NCBI RefSeq assembly: GCF_018798885.1
Contig: NZ_CP076366.1
Span: 64,501-128,500 of the forward strand
From: Gemmobacter fulvus
Lineage (GTDB): Bacteria; Pseudomonadota; Alphaproteobacteria; Rhodobacterales; Rhodobacteraceae
Direction: 5' to 3'
DNA: 64,000 nucleotides
Below are positions 34,626 to 42,928 of this stretch, in pieces. Within the stretch, counting starts at the first letter, position 1. Every line of letters starts with the position of its first letter. The translations under genes were made by a program, and so were the position numbers. The notes under the pieces are model-generated. The model worked only from the letters and a program-made list of their open reading frames with translations, was not told where the DNA came from and made no database searches.

Positions 34626-36558
34626 CCTTGCCCAGATATCCCAGAAGACCACACGAAGGGCGCTTCTGATGGGGGGCGTCATGACAACGTTTGTCGGCGT
34701 GCTGGGCCTGCGGATGTGGCAACTGGGTGTACGTGACGCAGATCAATATTATCTGTTGGCTGAAGAAAACCGTATCAGCTTGCGGCTTGTGCCGCCCAAC
34801 CGAGGTCGCATCTATGACCGCGCAGGAAAGATAGTGGCCGACAACGAGCAGGCTTTTCGTATCACGCTGGTGCGCGAGGAGGTCAAAGATCTTGAAGACG
34901 TGCTTGCGAAACTGCGACGTCTTCTGGGTCTTGATGACGAAGCCATCGTTAAGATCAAAGGCCAGATCGAGCGGACAAGCGGCTTTGCTCCAATCACCGT
35001 GAAAGACCGGGTCACGTGGGAAGAACTGTCAATCGTGGCTGTGAACGCGCCAGCACTTCCGGGGATCCATCCGGAAATGGTTTTGTCGCGCGTCTATCCG
35101 TTTGGTCCCGATTTTGCTCACCAGGTTGGCTATGTAGGCCCAGTGAGCGAGAACGATCTGAAGGAAGAAGAGGTCGCGGCTGAACCCTTACTCCGTCTGC
35201 CAGACTTTGAGGTCGGCAAGATCGGGATTGAGCGCAGACATGAACGAGCGCTGCGCGGCTTGCCGGGGACGCAGCGTGTCGAGGTCAATGTGTCTGGGCG
35301 CACCATGCGGGAACTGGCGCTTGATCCGCCGACAGCCGGGCCGGACATGCAAATCACGCTCGACCATCATCTGCAGAATTTTATGCGCGTGCGTCTCGAA
35401 GGTCAGAGCGCGGCGGCCATCGTCATGGACGTGACGGATGGCGATGTGCTTGGTTGCACATCAGCACCGTCGTTTGATCCGAACCTGTTCGTGCGTGGCA
35501 TCTCGAACCTGGACTATGGCGCGCTGCGCGACAACGAGTTTCGCCCGCTGTCCGACAAGACAGTGCAGGGGGCCTATCCACCGGGATCAACGGTCAAGAT
35601 GTCGAATGCGTTGGCCGCACTTGAGAGCGGTGTCATGGACCCTGCAGAAACGGTCGCCTGCAATGGCTATGTCGAGATTTCAGGCCGCCGGTTCCATTGC
35701 TGGAAACGTGGCGGGCATGGGCGGGTGGATATGGTCGGCGCTTTGCGTGAGTCCTGCGATGTCTACTTCTATGAGGTTGCGCAACGCATCGGGATTGACG
35801 GCATTTTTGCCATGAACGATCGGCTCGGGCTTGGCCAGAAGTATGATCTGCCGCTGTCCGGCATGGCGCGCGGCAACAACCCCTCGCGCGATTGGAAGCA
35901 GAAGAAGTACGGCCAAGACTGGCTGATTGGCGACACGATCAACGCCTCAATCGGGCAGGGCTTTACTCTGGCCTCGCCGATTCAGCTCGCAACCATGGTG
36001 GCGCGGCTTGCTTCCGGCACGGCCGTGCTGCCTCGGATGGTGCGGCCGATCAGCGGGACGTCGACGGAAAACTCTGCTCCAGCGTCTCTTGGACTTTCAG
36101 CTGAGGCGCTGTCCATCGTTCGGCAGGGTATGTTCGAGGTGTCTAACCACGAGCGTGGCACTGCCTACGCGTCAAGAATTGCCGACCCGACAAAAGTGAT
36201 GGCAGGAAAGACCGGCTCAAGCCAGGTTTTCTCGATCTCGGCGGCGGAACGCGCGGCGGGTGTCCGATCACAGGATGAACTGCCGTGGAACCGTCGTGAC
36301 CACGCGCTGTTTGTCGCCTTTGCCCCGTTCGACGCACCCCGCTATGCAGTCACAGTGGTAGTCGAGCATGGTGGTGGAGGTTCAACGGCTGCCGCGCCGA
36401 TAGCACGCGATATCATGCTGTTCGCGCAATACGGCGGATTGCCACCGACGGACGCTTATCCCGCGTCGCAAAGGACCCGCGTCAGCGATCAGCTGGCACT
36501 CTTGTCCGATCGCATCCTTCCGCCCGATGGTGCGACATCAATTGTGAGCCGGACATGA
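34606..36558 (+). CDS. mrdA: Penicillin-binding protein 2 (transpeptidase)
   Basis: This 650-residue inner-membrane D,D-transpeptidase builds wall in rod elongation. One N-terminal TM helix (about 20-40) precedes a PBP dimerisation domain (PPNRGRIYDRAGKIVADN). The active-site motifs are complete: Ser328-Lys331 in PPGSTVKM, Ser383-Asp385 in ESCDVYFY, and K535-T-G in MAGKTGSSQ. It starts at GTG 34606 inside the previous gene. Finding an mrdA-type gene without rodA or mreBCD, within a cytochrome/copper operon, is unusual. It is probably an accessory copy rather than the housekeeping one. Confidence 0.93.
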   Translation: MRRSQRDLAQISQKTTRRALLMGGVMTTFVGVLGLRMWQLGVRDADQYYLLAEENRISLRLVPPNRGRIYDRAGKIVADNEQAFRITLVREEVKDLEDVLAKLRRLLGLDDEAIVKIKGQIERTSGFAPITVKDRVTWEELSIVAVNAPALPGIHPEMVLSRVYPFGPDFAHQVGYVGPVSENDLKEEEVAAEPLLRLPDFEVGKIGIERRHERALRGLPGTQRVEVNVSGRTMRELALDPPTAGPDMQITLDHHLQNFMRVRLEGQSAAAIVMDVTDGDVLGCTSAPSFDPNLFVRGISNLDYGALRDNEFRPLSDKTVQGAYPPGSTVKMSNALAALESGVMDPAETVACNGYVEISGRRFHCWKRGGHGRVDMVGALRESCDVYFYEVAQRIGIDGIFAMNDRLGLGQKYDLPLSGMARGNNPSRDWKQKKYGQDWLIGDTINASIGQGFTLASPIQLATMVARLASGTAVLPRMVRPISGTSTENSAPASLGLSAEALSIVRQGMFEVSNHERGTAYASRIADPTKVMAGKTGSSQVFSISAAERAAGVRSQDELPWNRRDHALFVAFAPFDAPRYAVTVVVEHGGGGSTAAAPIARDIMLFAQYGGLPPTDAYPASQRTRVSDQLALLSDRILPPDGATSIVSRT

Positions 36559-37031
36559 CCTTGCGGGAGAAGAACAGATGGGCGTTCCGCCTTCAAAGGT
36601 CGTTGCTCATCGGCGGCCTCTTGGCGACCGTGGCCACTCCATCCTTCGCCTTCTTTCACAGTGAGCCGGATATCGAGTTGGGCCGGAAGACGTATCAGGA
36701 AACTTGTGCATCCTGCCACGGCGCAAATCTGGAAGGGCAGCCGAACTGGCAATCAGCAAACTCGAACGGGACTTATCCTGCACCTCCCCACGATGAGACA
36801 GGTCACACGTGGCACCACGGGGATGAAATGTTGCTCAACTACATCCGCAAAGGTGGGCAAGTTGTGCTGGACGAGATGGGTGTCGATTTCATGTCAGGCA
36901 TGCCCGCGTTCGGTGAGCAACTTTCGGATGCCGAGATCGAAGCGATCCTCGCCTATATCAAATCGACTTGGCCAGCGCGGGTCCGCGCCACGCAGGAAGA
37001 CCGCACCCGCATGGAGGCGGCGAGCGAATGA
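36555..37031 (+). CDS. Class I c-type cytochrome
   Basis: This 158-residue periplasmic monohaem cytochrome has an export signal up to about residue 32 (VATPSFA) and a haem-binding CASCH in YQETCASCHGANLEG. A Met ligand is likely in FMSGMPAFGEQLSDAEIEAI, the standard class I ending. It starts in an ATGA overlap with the PBP2 gene, so the two are translated together. It probably accepts electrons from the membrane proteins of this operon; direction and partner are unknown. Confidence 0.88.
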   Translation: MTLREKNRWAFRLQRSLLIGGLLATVATPSFAFFHSEPDIELGRKTYQETCASCHGANLEGQPNWQSANSNGTYPAPPHDETGHTWHHGDEMLLNYIRKGGQVVLDEMGVDFMSGMPAFGEQLSDAEIEAILAYIKSTWPARVRATQEDRTRMEAASE

Positions 37032-37135
37032 ACCAGCACCTTAGTCTCTCCCCAAGAAGAAACCTGCTTGCCTCTCAAGTGGCTAGAGGGTTCACACACG
37101 ACAAAATCAGCCCCATTTCCCAGAAGGTCTCACCT

Positions 37136-37864
37136 ATGCGCGTTACCCAAATGATACTTGCCGCCACGTTTGCACTAGCGTTGCCAGAACAATCCCTGTC
37201 GCAAGAGATCTCCGATGATCGGATCAAGGCGCTCGTGGCCGAAACACTTCGGGAAAATCCCGAACTGGTGCTGGAAGCCTTGCAGGCCCTGGAAGCGCGC
37301 CAAGCCGAAGCTCAGGCCGCCACAGCCGCGTCTGTCCTCACCAAAGAACGCACCACTTTGGAACGCGACCCCAATGCGCCAATCCTCGGCAATCCGGACG
37401 GCGACGTCACGATTGTGGAATTCTTTGACTATAATTGCCCCTACTGCAAACGGGCCATGCCCGAAGTCAATGCCTTGATGGCCGACGACACCAACGTGCG
37501 CCTTGTTTTGCGTGAGTGGCCGATCCTGAGCGAGGGGTCTGCTTTTGCTGCCCGCGCCGCCCTGGCGTCGCGGCAGCAGGGCAAATACGCCGAAATGCAC
37601 GACGCCCTGATGACGATGCGCGGCAAGGTTGAAGCAGAGGCCGTGCTGCGCATAGCAGGTGAGGTCGGTCTCGACATTGAGAAGCTGAAGATCGACATGC
37701 AGTCGCCCGAAGTTGAGGAGCATATTGCCACCTCAATGAGACTGGCCGAGGCGCTTGGTTTCAATGGCACGCCCTCGTTCGTGGTCGGCGATCAGCTGAT
37801 CCCCGGTTTTGTGGAAAAGCCGCAGTTGGTCGAAGCCGTGACAGCAGCACGGGCGGTAGAATGA
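37136..37864 (+). CDS. DsbA-family periplasmic oxidoreductase (DsbA/Com1-like)
   Basis: This protein has 242 residues from ATG 37136, where a signal peptide begins (MRVTQMILAATFALALPEQ). The upstream ATG at 37028 would add 36 non-conserved residues. It has an N-terminal helical segment (ENPELVLEALQALEARQAE), then a thioredoxin fold with CPYC in FFDYNCPYCKRAMPEV and a cis-Pro loop GFNGTPSFVVGD. It resembles the BdbD/Com1 type with a likely disulfide-forming role. It follows the cytochrome gene and overlaps the next gene by ATGA. Confidence 0.88.
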   Translation: MRVTQMILAATFALALPEQSLSQEISDDRIKALVAETLRENPELVLEALQALEARQAEAQAATAASVLTKERTTLERDPNAPILGNPDGDVTIVEFFDYNCPYCKRAMPEVNALMADDTNVRLVLREWPILSEGSAFAARAALASRQQGKYAEMHDALMTMRGKVEAEAVLRIAGEVGLDIEKLKIDMQSPEVEEHIATSMRLAEALGFNGTPSFVVGDQLIPGFVEKPQLVEAVTAARAVE

Positions 37865-38517
37865 GTGTCCTATTGCCGCGCTTTCCTGTCGCCCGTCTTC
37901 CATTCTCGTTTGCGGACGTGGAAAGGGTCCAGACCGCGATCAGGCGGTCTATCTTGGTGGTTGCAGTGTGGATGGCCCTGTCAGGGAATGCCTTGGCGCA
38001 TTCGTTCACTGCAGCTCTTATAGTCGCCGACGATAACCGTGAAGCAAGCCTCGCAGAAGCCGTACGCGGCTTCCTGCTGGCGGCAGACGAGCGGGATGGG
38101 CACGCAAACGAAACGTCTGACGGGCATCTGGGTGGGGTCGATGTGCATGTGCTTCCGCTTCCGCGCGATGCAGCCGGGTCGGTCGAAGGCCTGATCGGTA
38201 AACCTACCGAGCCCGGCGATGTCGTGGTCGTCCTTGGCACTGAACCTGCAGCAAGCGAAGCCGCGCGAAAGTATCAGTCCAACAGCACCGTCTTGCTGCA
38301 AGTGGTGCTACCGGTGGGATGGGACAGCGACGTAGGGACTGACAGTTTTGTGGCGCGCTACCGTCTCGCCTATGGCACAGCGCCCGGTTTGATGGCGGCA
38401 ACAGGCTATCACGCAGCGCGTCGTCTGGATGTAGCCATCAGACCGCTGGACGGTGTGATCCCGCGGGCGGCTCTGGAAGACGCTTGGCGGTCAACCTCGT
38501 CCGGGCTGCCTTGGTAA
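37861..38517 (+). CDS. Hypothetical exported protein, periplasmic-binding-protein-like
   Basis: This 218-residue protein has a hydrophobic export segment around 30-46 (ILVVAVWMALSGNALA). The rest looks like one lobe of a type I periplasmic binding fold: EAVRGFLLAADERDG, PGDVVVVLGTEPAASEAA and VARYRLAYGTAPGLMAATGYHAARRLDVAI, as in branched-chain-amino-acid binding proteins. It is too short to be a full receptor. It closes the operon beginning at 31344. Related ABC substrate-binding-like proteins occur beside quinohaemoprotein dehydrogenases, so an assembly role is possible. Function unknown. Confidence 0.5.
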   Translation: MSVLLPRFPVARLPFSFADVERVQTAIRRSILVVAVWMALSGNALAHSFTAALIVADDNREASLAEAVRGFLLAADERDGHANETSDGHLGGVDVHVLPLPRDAAGSVEGLIGKPTEPGDVVVVLGTEPAASEAARKYQSNSTVLLQVVLPVGWDSDVGTDSFVARYRLAYGTAPGLMAATGYHAARRLDVAIRPLDGVIPRAALEDAWRSTSSGLPW

Positions 38518-38599
38518 TTTGTAGTTCTCGGAAATCGCCGCCTGCGCCCCGCCGCTGCGAGTCGGTGCTTTTGGCGCGTCCCCGCTCGCCTAGTCCAGG

Positions 38600-39067
38600 T
38601 CAGGCTGCCGGATAGCTGGTGAACATGCTGCTGCTGCCGTCAAGTCCGACGAGAAGAACGTCATAAGCTTCGCGCTCGGCCTCTGGCCCCATGCCGGGAG
38701 AGCCGAAAGGCATGCCTGGAACGGTGAGCCCGGTAGCAGCAGGACGTTCGGCCACCAAGCGACGGATATCGGCGGCGGGGACGTGGCCTTCGATGGTGTA
38801 GTCGCCGATCGTCGCCGTGTGGCACGAGACAAGATCATCGGGGATGCCACGTTCGCGCTTGAATGCGGCCAGTTCTTCAACGCTGCGCTCTTCGAAGCTG
38901 ACAGCAAAGCCGCTCTCGCGAAGGTGGCCGATCCAGGCATTGCAGCAGGGGCAGCCCGGATCTTTGACCACGTGGATGCTCGCGTCTGTTTTGGCCCAAA
39001 CGGGCGTGGTGGCGAGGCTGATGGCCCAACTCATCGCTCCGATCATGGTGCGTCGAGATATCTGCAT
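38600..39067 (-). CDS. DUF411 family protein, copy 1
   Basis: This 155-residue exported protein has a Tat-like signal (MQISRRTMIGAMSWAISLA). The DUF411 motifs are PGCPCCNAWIGHLRESGF with vicinal cysteines, LVSCHTATIGDYTIEGHVPA, and a Met-containing PGMPFGSPGMGPE near the end. DUF411 proteins are linked to copper resistance and are thought to bind copper through these Cys/Met residues. It is convergent with the preceding operon. It shares the same layout as copy 2 (42452-42928) with clear divergence, so they are not a recent duplication. Confidence 0.9.
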   Translation of the reverse strand: MQISRRTMIGAMSWAISLATTPVWAKTDASIHVVKDPGCPCCNAWIGHLRESGFAVSFEERSVEELAAFKRERGIPDDLVSCHTATIGDYTIEGHVPAADIRRLVAERPAATGLTVPGMPFGSPGMGPEAEREAYDVLLVGLDGSSSMFTSYPAA

Positions 39068-39167
39068 GTTTTTGTCCCTCGCGGTTGAACACGTTGGCGT
39101 GGTTATAGTGGTCGGCAGGCATCCAAGCCATCAATCTTTGGTGGATTTGTGCCCGATCACCGAAAGA

Positions 39168-39779
39168 TTACTCCAATCGCGGATCATCAGCTTGCACCAG
39201 AAGAACACCATGATTGTTGTCTGCGTCGTCATCCGTAATCTTGCGGGTTTCGACCCCGGGCAAATCAGCAAAAGCTTCCATCATGCGCTTGGGAAACCAC
39301 GTCATCGGCAAGCCTTCAAAGCCGGGGACACCTTCAAGGACCCGAGAGAGCGCAATGGTGCAGTTCGCTTTTGGAACGGCACCATAGGCCATTGCCCGCT
39401 GCATGATCAGTGCGGCCACTTCGGGCGAAACTTCGACCGTCTGCTCCACCACGTCGAAAGTCTCGCGCGCATGGTAGTCGATATAGAAATCAACCATTTT
39501 TGGCGTAACACCGAAATGCACATCGTTGCGCTCGGGAAGCTGCGGGTGGCGCCATGTTCCGGCGGGATCAAACATGACCCTCTGAGCGCCGTTGATCAGA
39601 AGCCCGGCATGCGCACCAGAGCCGTTGCGTGTCGAAAGCACGGTGTAGAGTGTTACCGACGTCGGGCCGGGATGCGTGTAGCGTGATGCGACAACGGCCG
39701 CCTCCGGTGCCCAGATCGGTTCCGCCCCGCAGGCCGCCAAACTCAGGGTTGTCGCTATGGCTAGAAAAATCTTCATCAT
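39168..39779 (-). CDS. Predicted lipoprotein of unknown function
   Basis: This protein has 203 residues from ATG 39779 (MMKIFLAI). A lipobox LSLAAC gives a lipidated Cys near residue 17. The mature part contains THPGPTSVTLYTVLSTRNGSGAHAG-like sequence (quoted in part), with HAGLLINGAQRVMFDPAGTW and KANCTIALSRVL. The spaced His and Cys suggest a cysteine-hydrolase-like fold similar to NlpC/DUF4105-type proteins, but this is tentative. The frame continues upstream to 40103 without similarity. It is divergent from the small secreted protein at 39969. Confidence 0.6.
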   Translation of the reverse strand: MMKIFLAIATTLSLAACGAEPIWAPEAAVVASRYTHPGPTSVTLYTVLSTRNGSGAHAGLLINGAQRVMFDPAGTWRHPQLPERNDVHFGVTPKMVDFYIDYHARETFDVVEQTVEVSPEVAALIMQRAMAYGAVPKANCTIALSRVLEGVPGFEGLPMTWFPKRMMEAFADLPGVETRKITDDDADNNHGVLLVQADDPRLE

Positions 39780-39968
39780 CTGTATCACCCGTCCGTGTAG
39801 CCAAACCATTATTCGCAAAACTTCGGTCATCCAGTAAACTTTCTGATAGGGCAGGTGGTGTATACAAATTCCGACAATTCTGCCGCATAGCCCGCAGATT
39901 TTTGGGGATGTTCTGAGACACCAAAATGTCAAATGACTGTGCCGCATCATGCTGATAACCACAGTTCC

Positions 39969-40319
39969 ATGAACAAGTCGGCCCCCTTCGTTAAAGTCCT
40001 GGTTTTCGCAGCCTATATGCTGGCGATGCTTGTTCCCGGTTGGACCATGGTTGGAGAGCAAACTCAGGCTGAACATGCGCAGATGATGGCCATGGCCGGT
40101 CACGAAATGACCACGGCCGATATGGGCAGCGACAAGTCAGACCAAACAATGCTCTTGTGCCAGCAACATTGTTTGGTTGTGGTTGCGACCCTGCCGGCAG
40201 CAGATCAAACGATTGAAATAGCCGGGCACCCGATTGACGTTGTGACCGGAGATGATCCTCTGGTTTCCTCCCTGGCCTTTCCGCCCCCCGGACATCCTCC
40301 AAAAGTCGTAGTGATCTGA
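39969..40319 (+). CDS. Small secreted protein with Cys pair and Pro-rich tail (family member 3)
   Basis: This protein has 116 residues from ATG 39969. The N-terminal hydrophobic signal (VLVFAAYMLAMLVPGWTM) is followed by a Met/His stretch (EHAQMMAMAGHEMTTADM), a close Cys pair (LLCQQHCLVVVATLP) and a tail SLAFPPPGHPPKVVVI. The pattern repeats that of 29754-30056 and 30805-31179. It lies 70 bp before the multicopper oxidase and is probably its operon partner. It could deliver or buffer copper for the oxidase; not recognised as a named family. Confidence 0.62.
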   Translation: MNKSAPFVKVLVFAAYMLAMLVPGWTMVGEQTQAEHAQMMAMAGHEMTTADMGSDKSDQTMLLCQQHCLVVVATLPAADQTIEIAGHPIDVVTGDDPLVSSLAFPPPGHPPKVVVI

Positions 40320-40389
40320 CCCCGCAGAACAGGCGCTCGCGCCATGGTCTGCCAGTCTGCTATTTTCTGCGACTTACAGGAGAACTCAC

Positions 40390-41859
40390 ATGTCGCTTTT
40401 GACCCGACGCGGCTTTCTTGCCGCTACTTCGGCTTCGGCCGCTACTTTGCTTTTGCCCGCCCAAGTGCGTGCTCAATCCACCCGGATGATCCTTTCGGCC
40501 ACATCGCGCACCATTGAGGTGCAAGGCAAGGCTGCGACAGTCTGGGGCTTGCTCGACGGCAACGGACGTTCCGGCCTTGTCTTTGATCCGGGGCAGGCAT
40601 TCGCGGTTGATCTGACCAATACGCTTGACGCACCGACCATCATCCACTGGCACGGTCAGATCCCGCCCAATATGCAGGACGGGGTGCCCGACCTGCCGAT
40701 GCCGATGCTCCAACCCGGAGAGTCTCGCGGCTATGATTTTGCCGCACGTCCCGGGACGCATTGGATGCATGCCCATATCCCGGAGCATGAAATGCTACTG
40801 CTTGCTGCCCCGCTTGTGGTCCGTCGGCCGGAAGATGTGTCGGCCGACAGGCAGGAAGTGACGCTGTTCCTGCATGACTTCTCCTTCAGACCACCAGCCG
40901 AAGTGCTGGCCGAGATCACTGGCGGCACTTCGATGGCCGGGATGGATCACAGCCAGATGGGGCAGGATGGCGTGGCCGCGATGGACATGGGTGCGATGGG
41001 GCAGGGCGACGCGATGTCGATGCCGGGCATGGATGGCATGGCCATGGACTTGAACGACTATAACTTTGATGCCTATCTCGCAAACGACCGCACTCTTGAC
41101 GATCCAGAGGTTTTGCAGGTCGACAAGGGCGGCCGGGTCCTTGTCCGGGTGATCAATGCGGCAGCAGCGACGGTCTTCTGGATCGACTCTGGCAGCTTGC
41201 CGGGGCGGCTGGTCGCTGTGGATGGGGAGCCGGTCCAGCCAATGACCGGCAGCCGTTTCGGCCTGGCCATGGGTCAACGTCTTGACATCGAGCTGGACGT
41301 GCCAGCCGAGGGCGGAGCTTTCCCCATCCTCGCGCTGCGAGAAGGGGCAAAAGAGCGCACGGGTGTAATTCTTGCGACCCCGGGCGCTTCAGTGACGAAG
41401 GTTGTTGGCTTGTCTGACGCTGAACATCCGGCATTCAGCGCTGACCTTTCGCAAGAGGCTGCTTTGCGCGCTGTCACGCCCCTGCCCGAACGCGCGCCGG
41501 CTTCGCAGCCTATGCTGATGCTGGGCGGGTCGATGATGCCCTATGTCTGGACGATCAACGGCCAGACCTGGGGCAACCATGTCCCTGTCACCGCGAAATC
41601 CGGCGACAGAGTAGAGATCACGTTCCACAACATGTCGATGATGGCGCATCCTATGCACTTGCACGGTCATGCGTTTCAAGTGGTCAGCACGGGTGGTGCG
41701 CGCTTTGCAGGTGCGGTGCGCGACACCGTGCATGTGCCACCGATGGGCATGGTGACGGTCGCGGTGGATGCAGGCGAAGCTGCGCGGTGGATGCTGCACT
41801 GCCACCACATGCCCCACCTTTCGACGGGCATGATGACGGAGTTCGCAGTATCGGCCTAA
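40390..41859 (+). CDS. Multicopper oxidase (CueO/CopA-type), Tat-exported
   Basis: This 489-residue periplasmic cuprous oxidase has a Tat signal (LLTRRGFLAATSASAATLLL). The copper-ligand blocks are all present: IIHWHGQ, HWMHAHIPEHE, HPMHLHGHAF and the C-terminal HCHHMPHLSTGMM, giving T1, T2 and T3 sites. A Met-rich insert (about 183-220, beginning MAGMDHSQMG) sits in the second cupredoxin region, as in CueO-type Cu(I) oxidases. The RBS is CAGGAG. A strong terminator follows at 41865-41903. Fusion with a reductase domain is absent. Confidence 0.95.
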   Translation: MSLLTRRGFLAATSASAATLLLPAQVRAQSTRMILSATSRTIEVQGKAATVWGLLDGNGRSGLVFDPGQAFAVDLTNTLDAPTIIHWHGQIPPNMQDGVPDLPMPMLQPGESRGYDFAARPGTHWMHAHIPEHEMLLLAAPLVVRRPEDVSADRQEVTLFLHDFSFRPPAEVLAEITGGTSMAGMDHSQMGQDGVAAMDMGAMGQGDAMSMPGMDGMAMDLNDYNFDAYLANDRTLDDPEVLQVDKGGRVLVRVINAAAATVFWIDSGSLPGRLVAVDGEPVQPMTGSRFGLAMGQRLDIELDVPAEGGAFPILALREGAKERTGVILATPGASVTKVVGLSDAEHPAFSADLSQEAALRAVTPLPERAPASQPMLMLGGSMMPYVWTINGQTWGNHVPVTAKSGDRVEITFHNMSMMAHPMHLHGHAFQVVSTGGARFAGAVRDTVHVPPMGMVTVAVDAGEAARWMLHCHHMPHLSTGMMTEFAVSA

Positions 41860-41864
41860 AAGCC

Positions 41865-41903
41865 GCCGAGGCCCGCAGTATGCCTGCGGGCCTCGGCCCT
41901 TTT
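41865..41903 (+). terminator. Rho-independent terminator after the multicopper oxidase
   Basis: A 14-bp perfect stem (41865-41878 with 41884-41897, GCCGAGGCCCGCAG and its inverse) encloses a 5-nt loop and is followed by CCTTTT. It lies 6 bp after the oxidase stop and before the TlpA-like gene, whose expression may depend on read-through. Confidence 0.88.
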
Positions 41904-41918
41904 CGCAGGAGATAGGCA

Positions 41919-42440
41919 ATGACGCGATTCTTTGGACGACGCGCCGTTCTTGCGGCACTGGCCATGCCATTCGTCACGCAGCGCGCACACGCGCGCGCGC
42001 CCTTTCGACTTCGTGGGGACCCGCAGCCTTTGCTCTCGCCCCCGATCGTGGACGAGTCAGGGCGCGACCGGCGTCTCGAAGACTTCGGGAGCCGTGTGAT
42101 TCTCTTGAACATCTGGGCAACATGGTGCCCGCCGTGCCGGGAAGAAATGCCAATGCTCGACCGACTTCAGGCGCGGATCGGCGGTGCAGATTTCATGGTG
42201 CTGCCTCTTTGCATCGATGATGCGGGAATTGACAGGGGGCGGCGTTTCTACAATGAGGTTGGCATTGCGAATTTGTCATTGTTCTGGGCTGAATCCCTTC
42301 GTGTTCAACTGGCCCTCGCCTTTGTCGGACTTCCGACGACGCTACTGATCGACCGAGAAAGTCGTGAGATCGGGCGCCTGCAAGGCCCGTTTGATTGGGA
42401 CAGTGATGACACCGCCACCCAGATCCGTGGTCTCCTTTAA
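41919..42440 (+). CDS. TlpA/ResA-like thioredoxin-fold protein
   Basis: This 173-residue exported thiol-disulfide protein has a signal at about 1-25 (twin Arg in FGRRAVLAALAMPFV). The redox site is WCPPC in NIWATWCPPCREEMPML, and the cis-Pro is in FVGLPTTLLIDRE. TlpA proteins keep the cysteines of SCO proteins and cytochrome oxidase CuA site reduced, which fits the two SCO genes nearby. The RBS CAGGAGATAG precedes the ATG. It is convergent with the DUF411 copy-2 gene, 11 bp apart. Confidence 0.88.
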   Translation: MTRFFGRRAVLAALAMPFVTQRAHARAPFRLRGDPQPLLSPPIVDESGRDRRLEDFGSRVILLNIWATWCPPCREEMPMLDRLQARIGGADFMVLPLCIDDAGIDRGRRFYNEVGIANLSLFWAESLRVQLALAFVGLPTTLLIDRESREIGRLQGPFDWDSDDTATQIRGLL

Positions 42441-42451
42441 CCTCTGGTCGC

Positions 42452-42928
42452 TCAGTCGGATGGATAGCTGGTGAACACTTTCAAACTGCCATCGCGCTTG
42501 ATCAGAAGCACCTCATATGCGTCGCGGCTGTCTTCTGAACCCATGCCTGGCGAGCCGTAGGGCATGTCTGGCACAGAAAGTCCAAACGCATCCGGTCTTT
42601 CGACGAGCAACCGGCGGATGTCGGCAGCGGGAACATGTCCTTCGAGCACATACCCGTCGACGGTTCCTGTGTGGCAAGAGAAGGCTTTTACCGGGACCCC
42701 GTGGTCCATCTTGTAGCGGATCAACAGGGTCCCCATCGAGACTTCATCAGTCACTGTGAAGCCTTGCTCGCGCAGGTAGTCGACCCAAGCTTCGCAACAT
42801 TCACAACCGCGCCCTTTGACGACATGAATGGGGGGCTCTACCTGCGAATTTGCACTGTCTACTGGCAAGGCCCAGAAGGCCGCCGCAGCAAGTATAAATT
42901 CACGTCGTTTGACCAGCAATCCCGTCAT
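42452..42928 (-). CDS. DUF411 family protein, copy 2
   Basis: This 158-residue exported protein has a signal at about 1-27 (FILAAAAFWALPVDSANS). DUF411 motifs are GRGCECCEAWVDYLREQGF with the vicinal Cys pair, FSCHTGTVDGYVLEGHVPAA, and PDMPYGSPGMGSE. Presumed role is periplasmic copper binding. It overlaps the M23 peptidase stop by 4 bp, so it is part of the SCO-PCuAC-SCO-M23 operon. It is distinct from copy 1 at 38600-39067. Confidence 0.9.
   Translation of the reverse strand: MTGLLVKRREFILAAAAFWALPVDSANSQVEPPIHVVKGRGCECCEAWVDYLREQGFTVTDEVSMGTLLIRYKMDHGVPVKAFSCHTGTVDGYVLEGHVPAADIRRLLVERPDAFGLSVPDMPYGSPGMGSEDSRDAYEVLLIKRDGSLKVFTSYPSD

Noticed and set aside
39780-40103. N-terminal extension of the lipoprotein frame to 40103
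   Set aside because: It would bury the clear lipoprotein signal in the middle and overlap the divergent secreted-protein gene.
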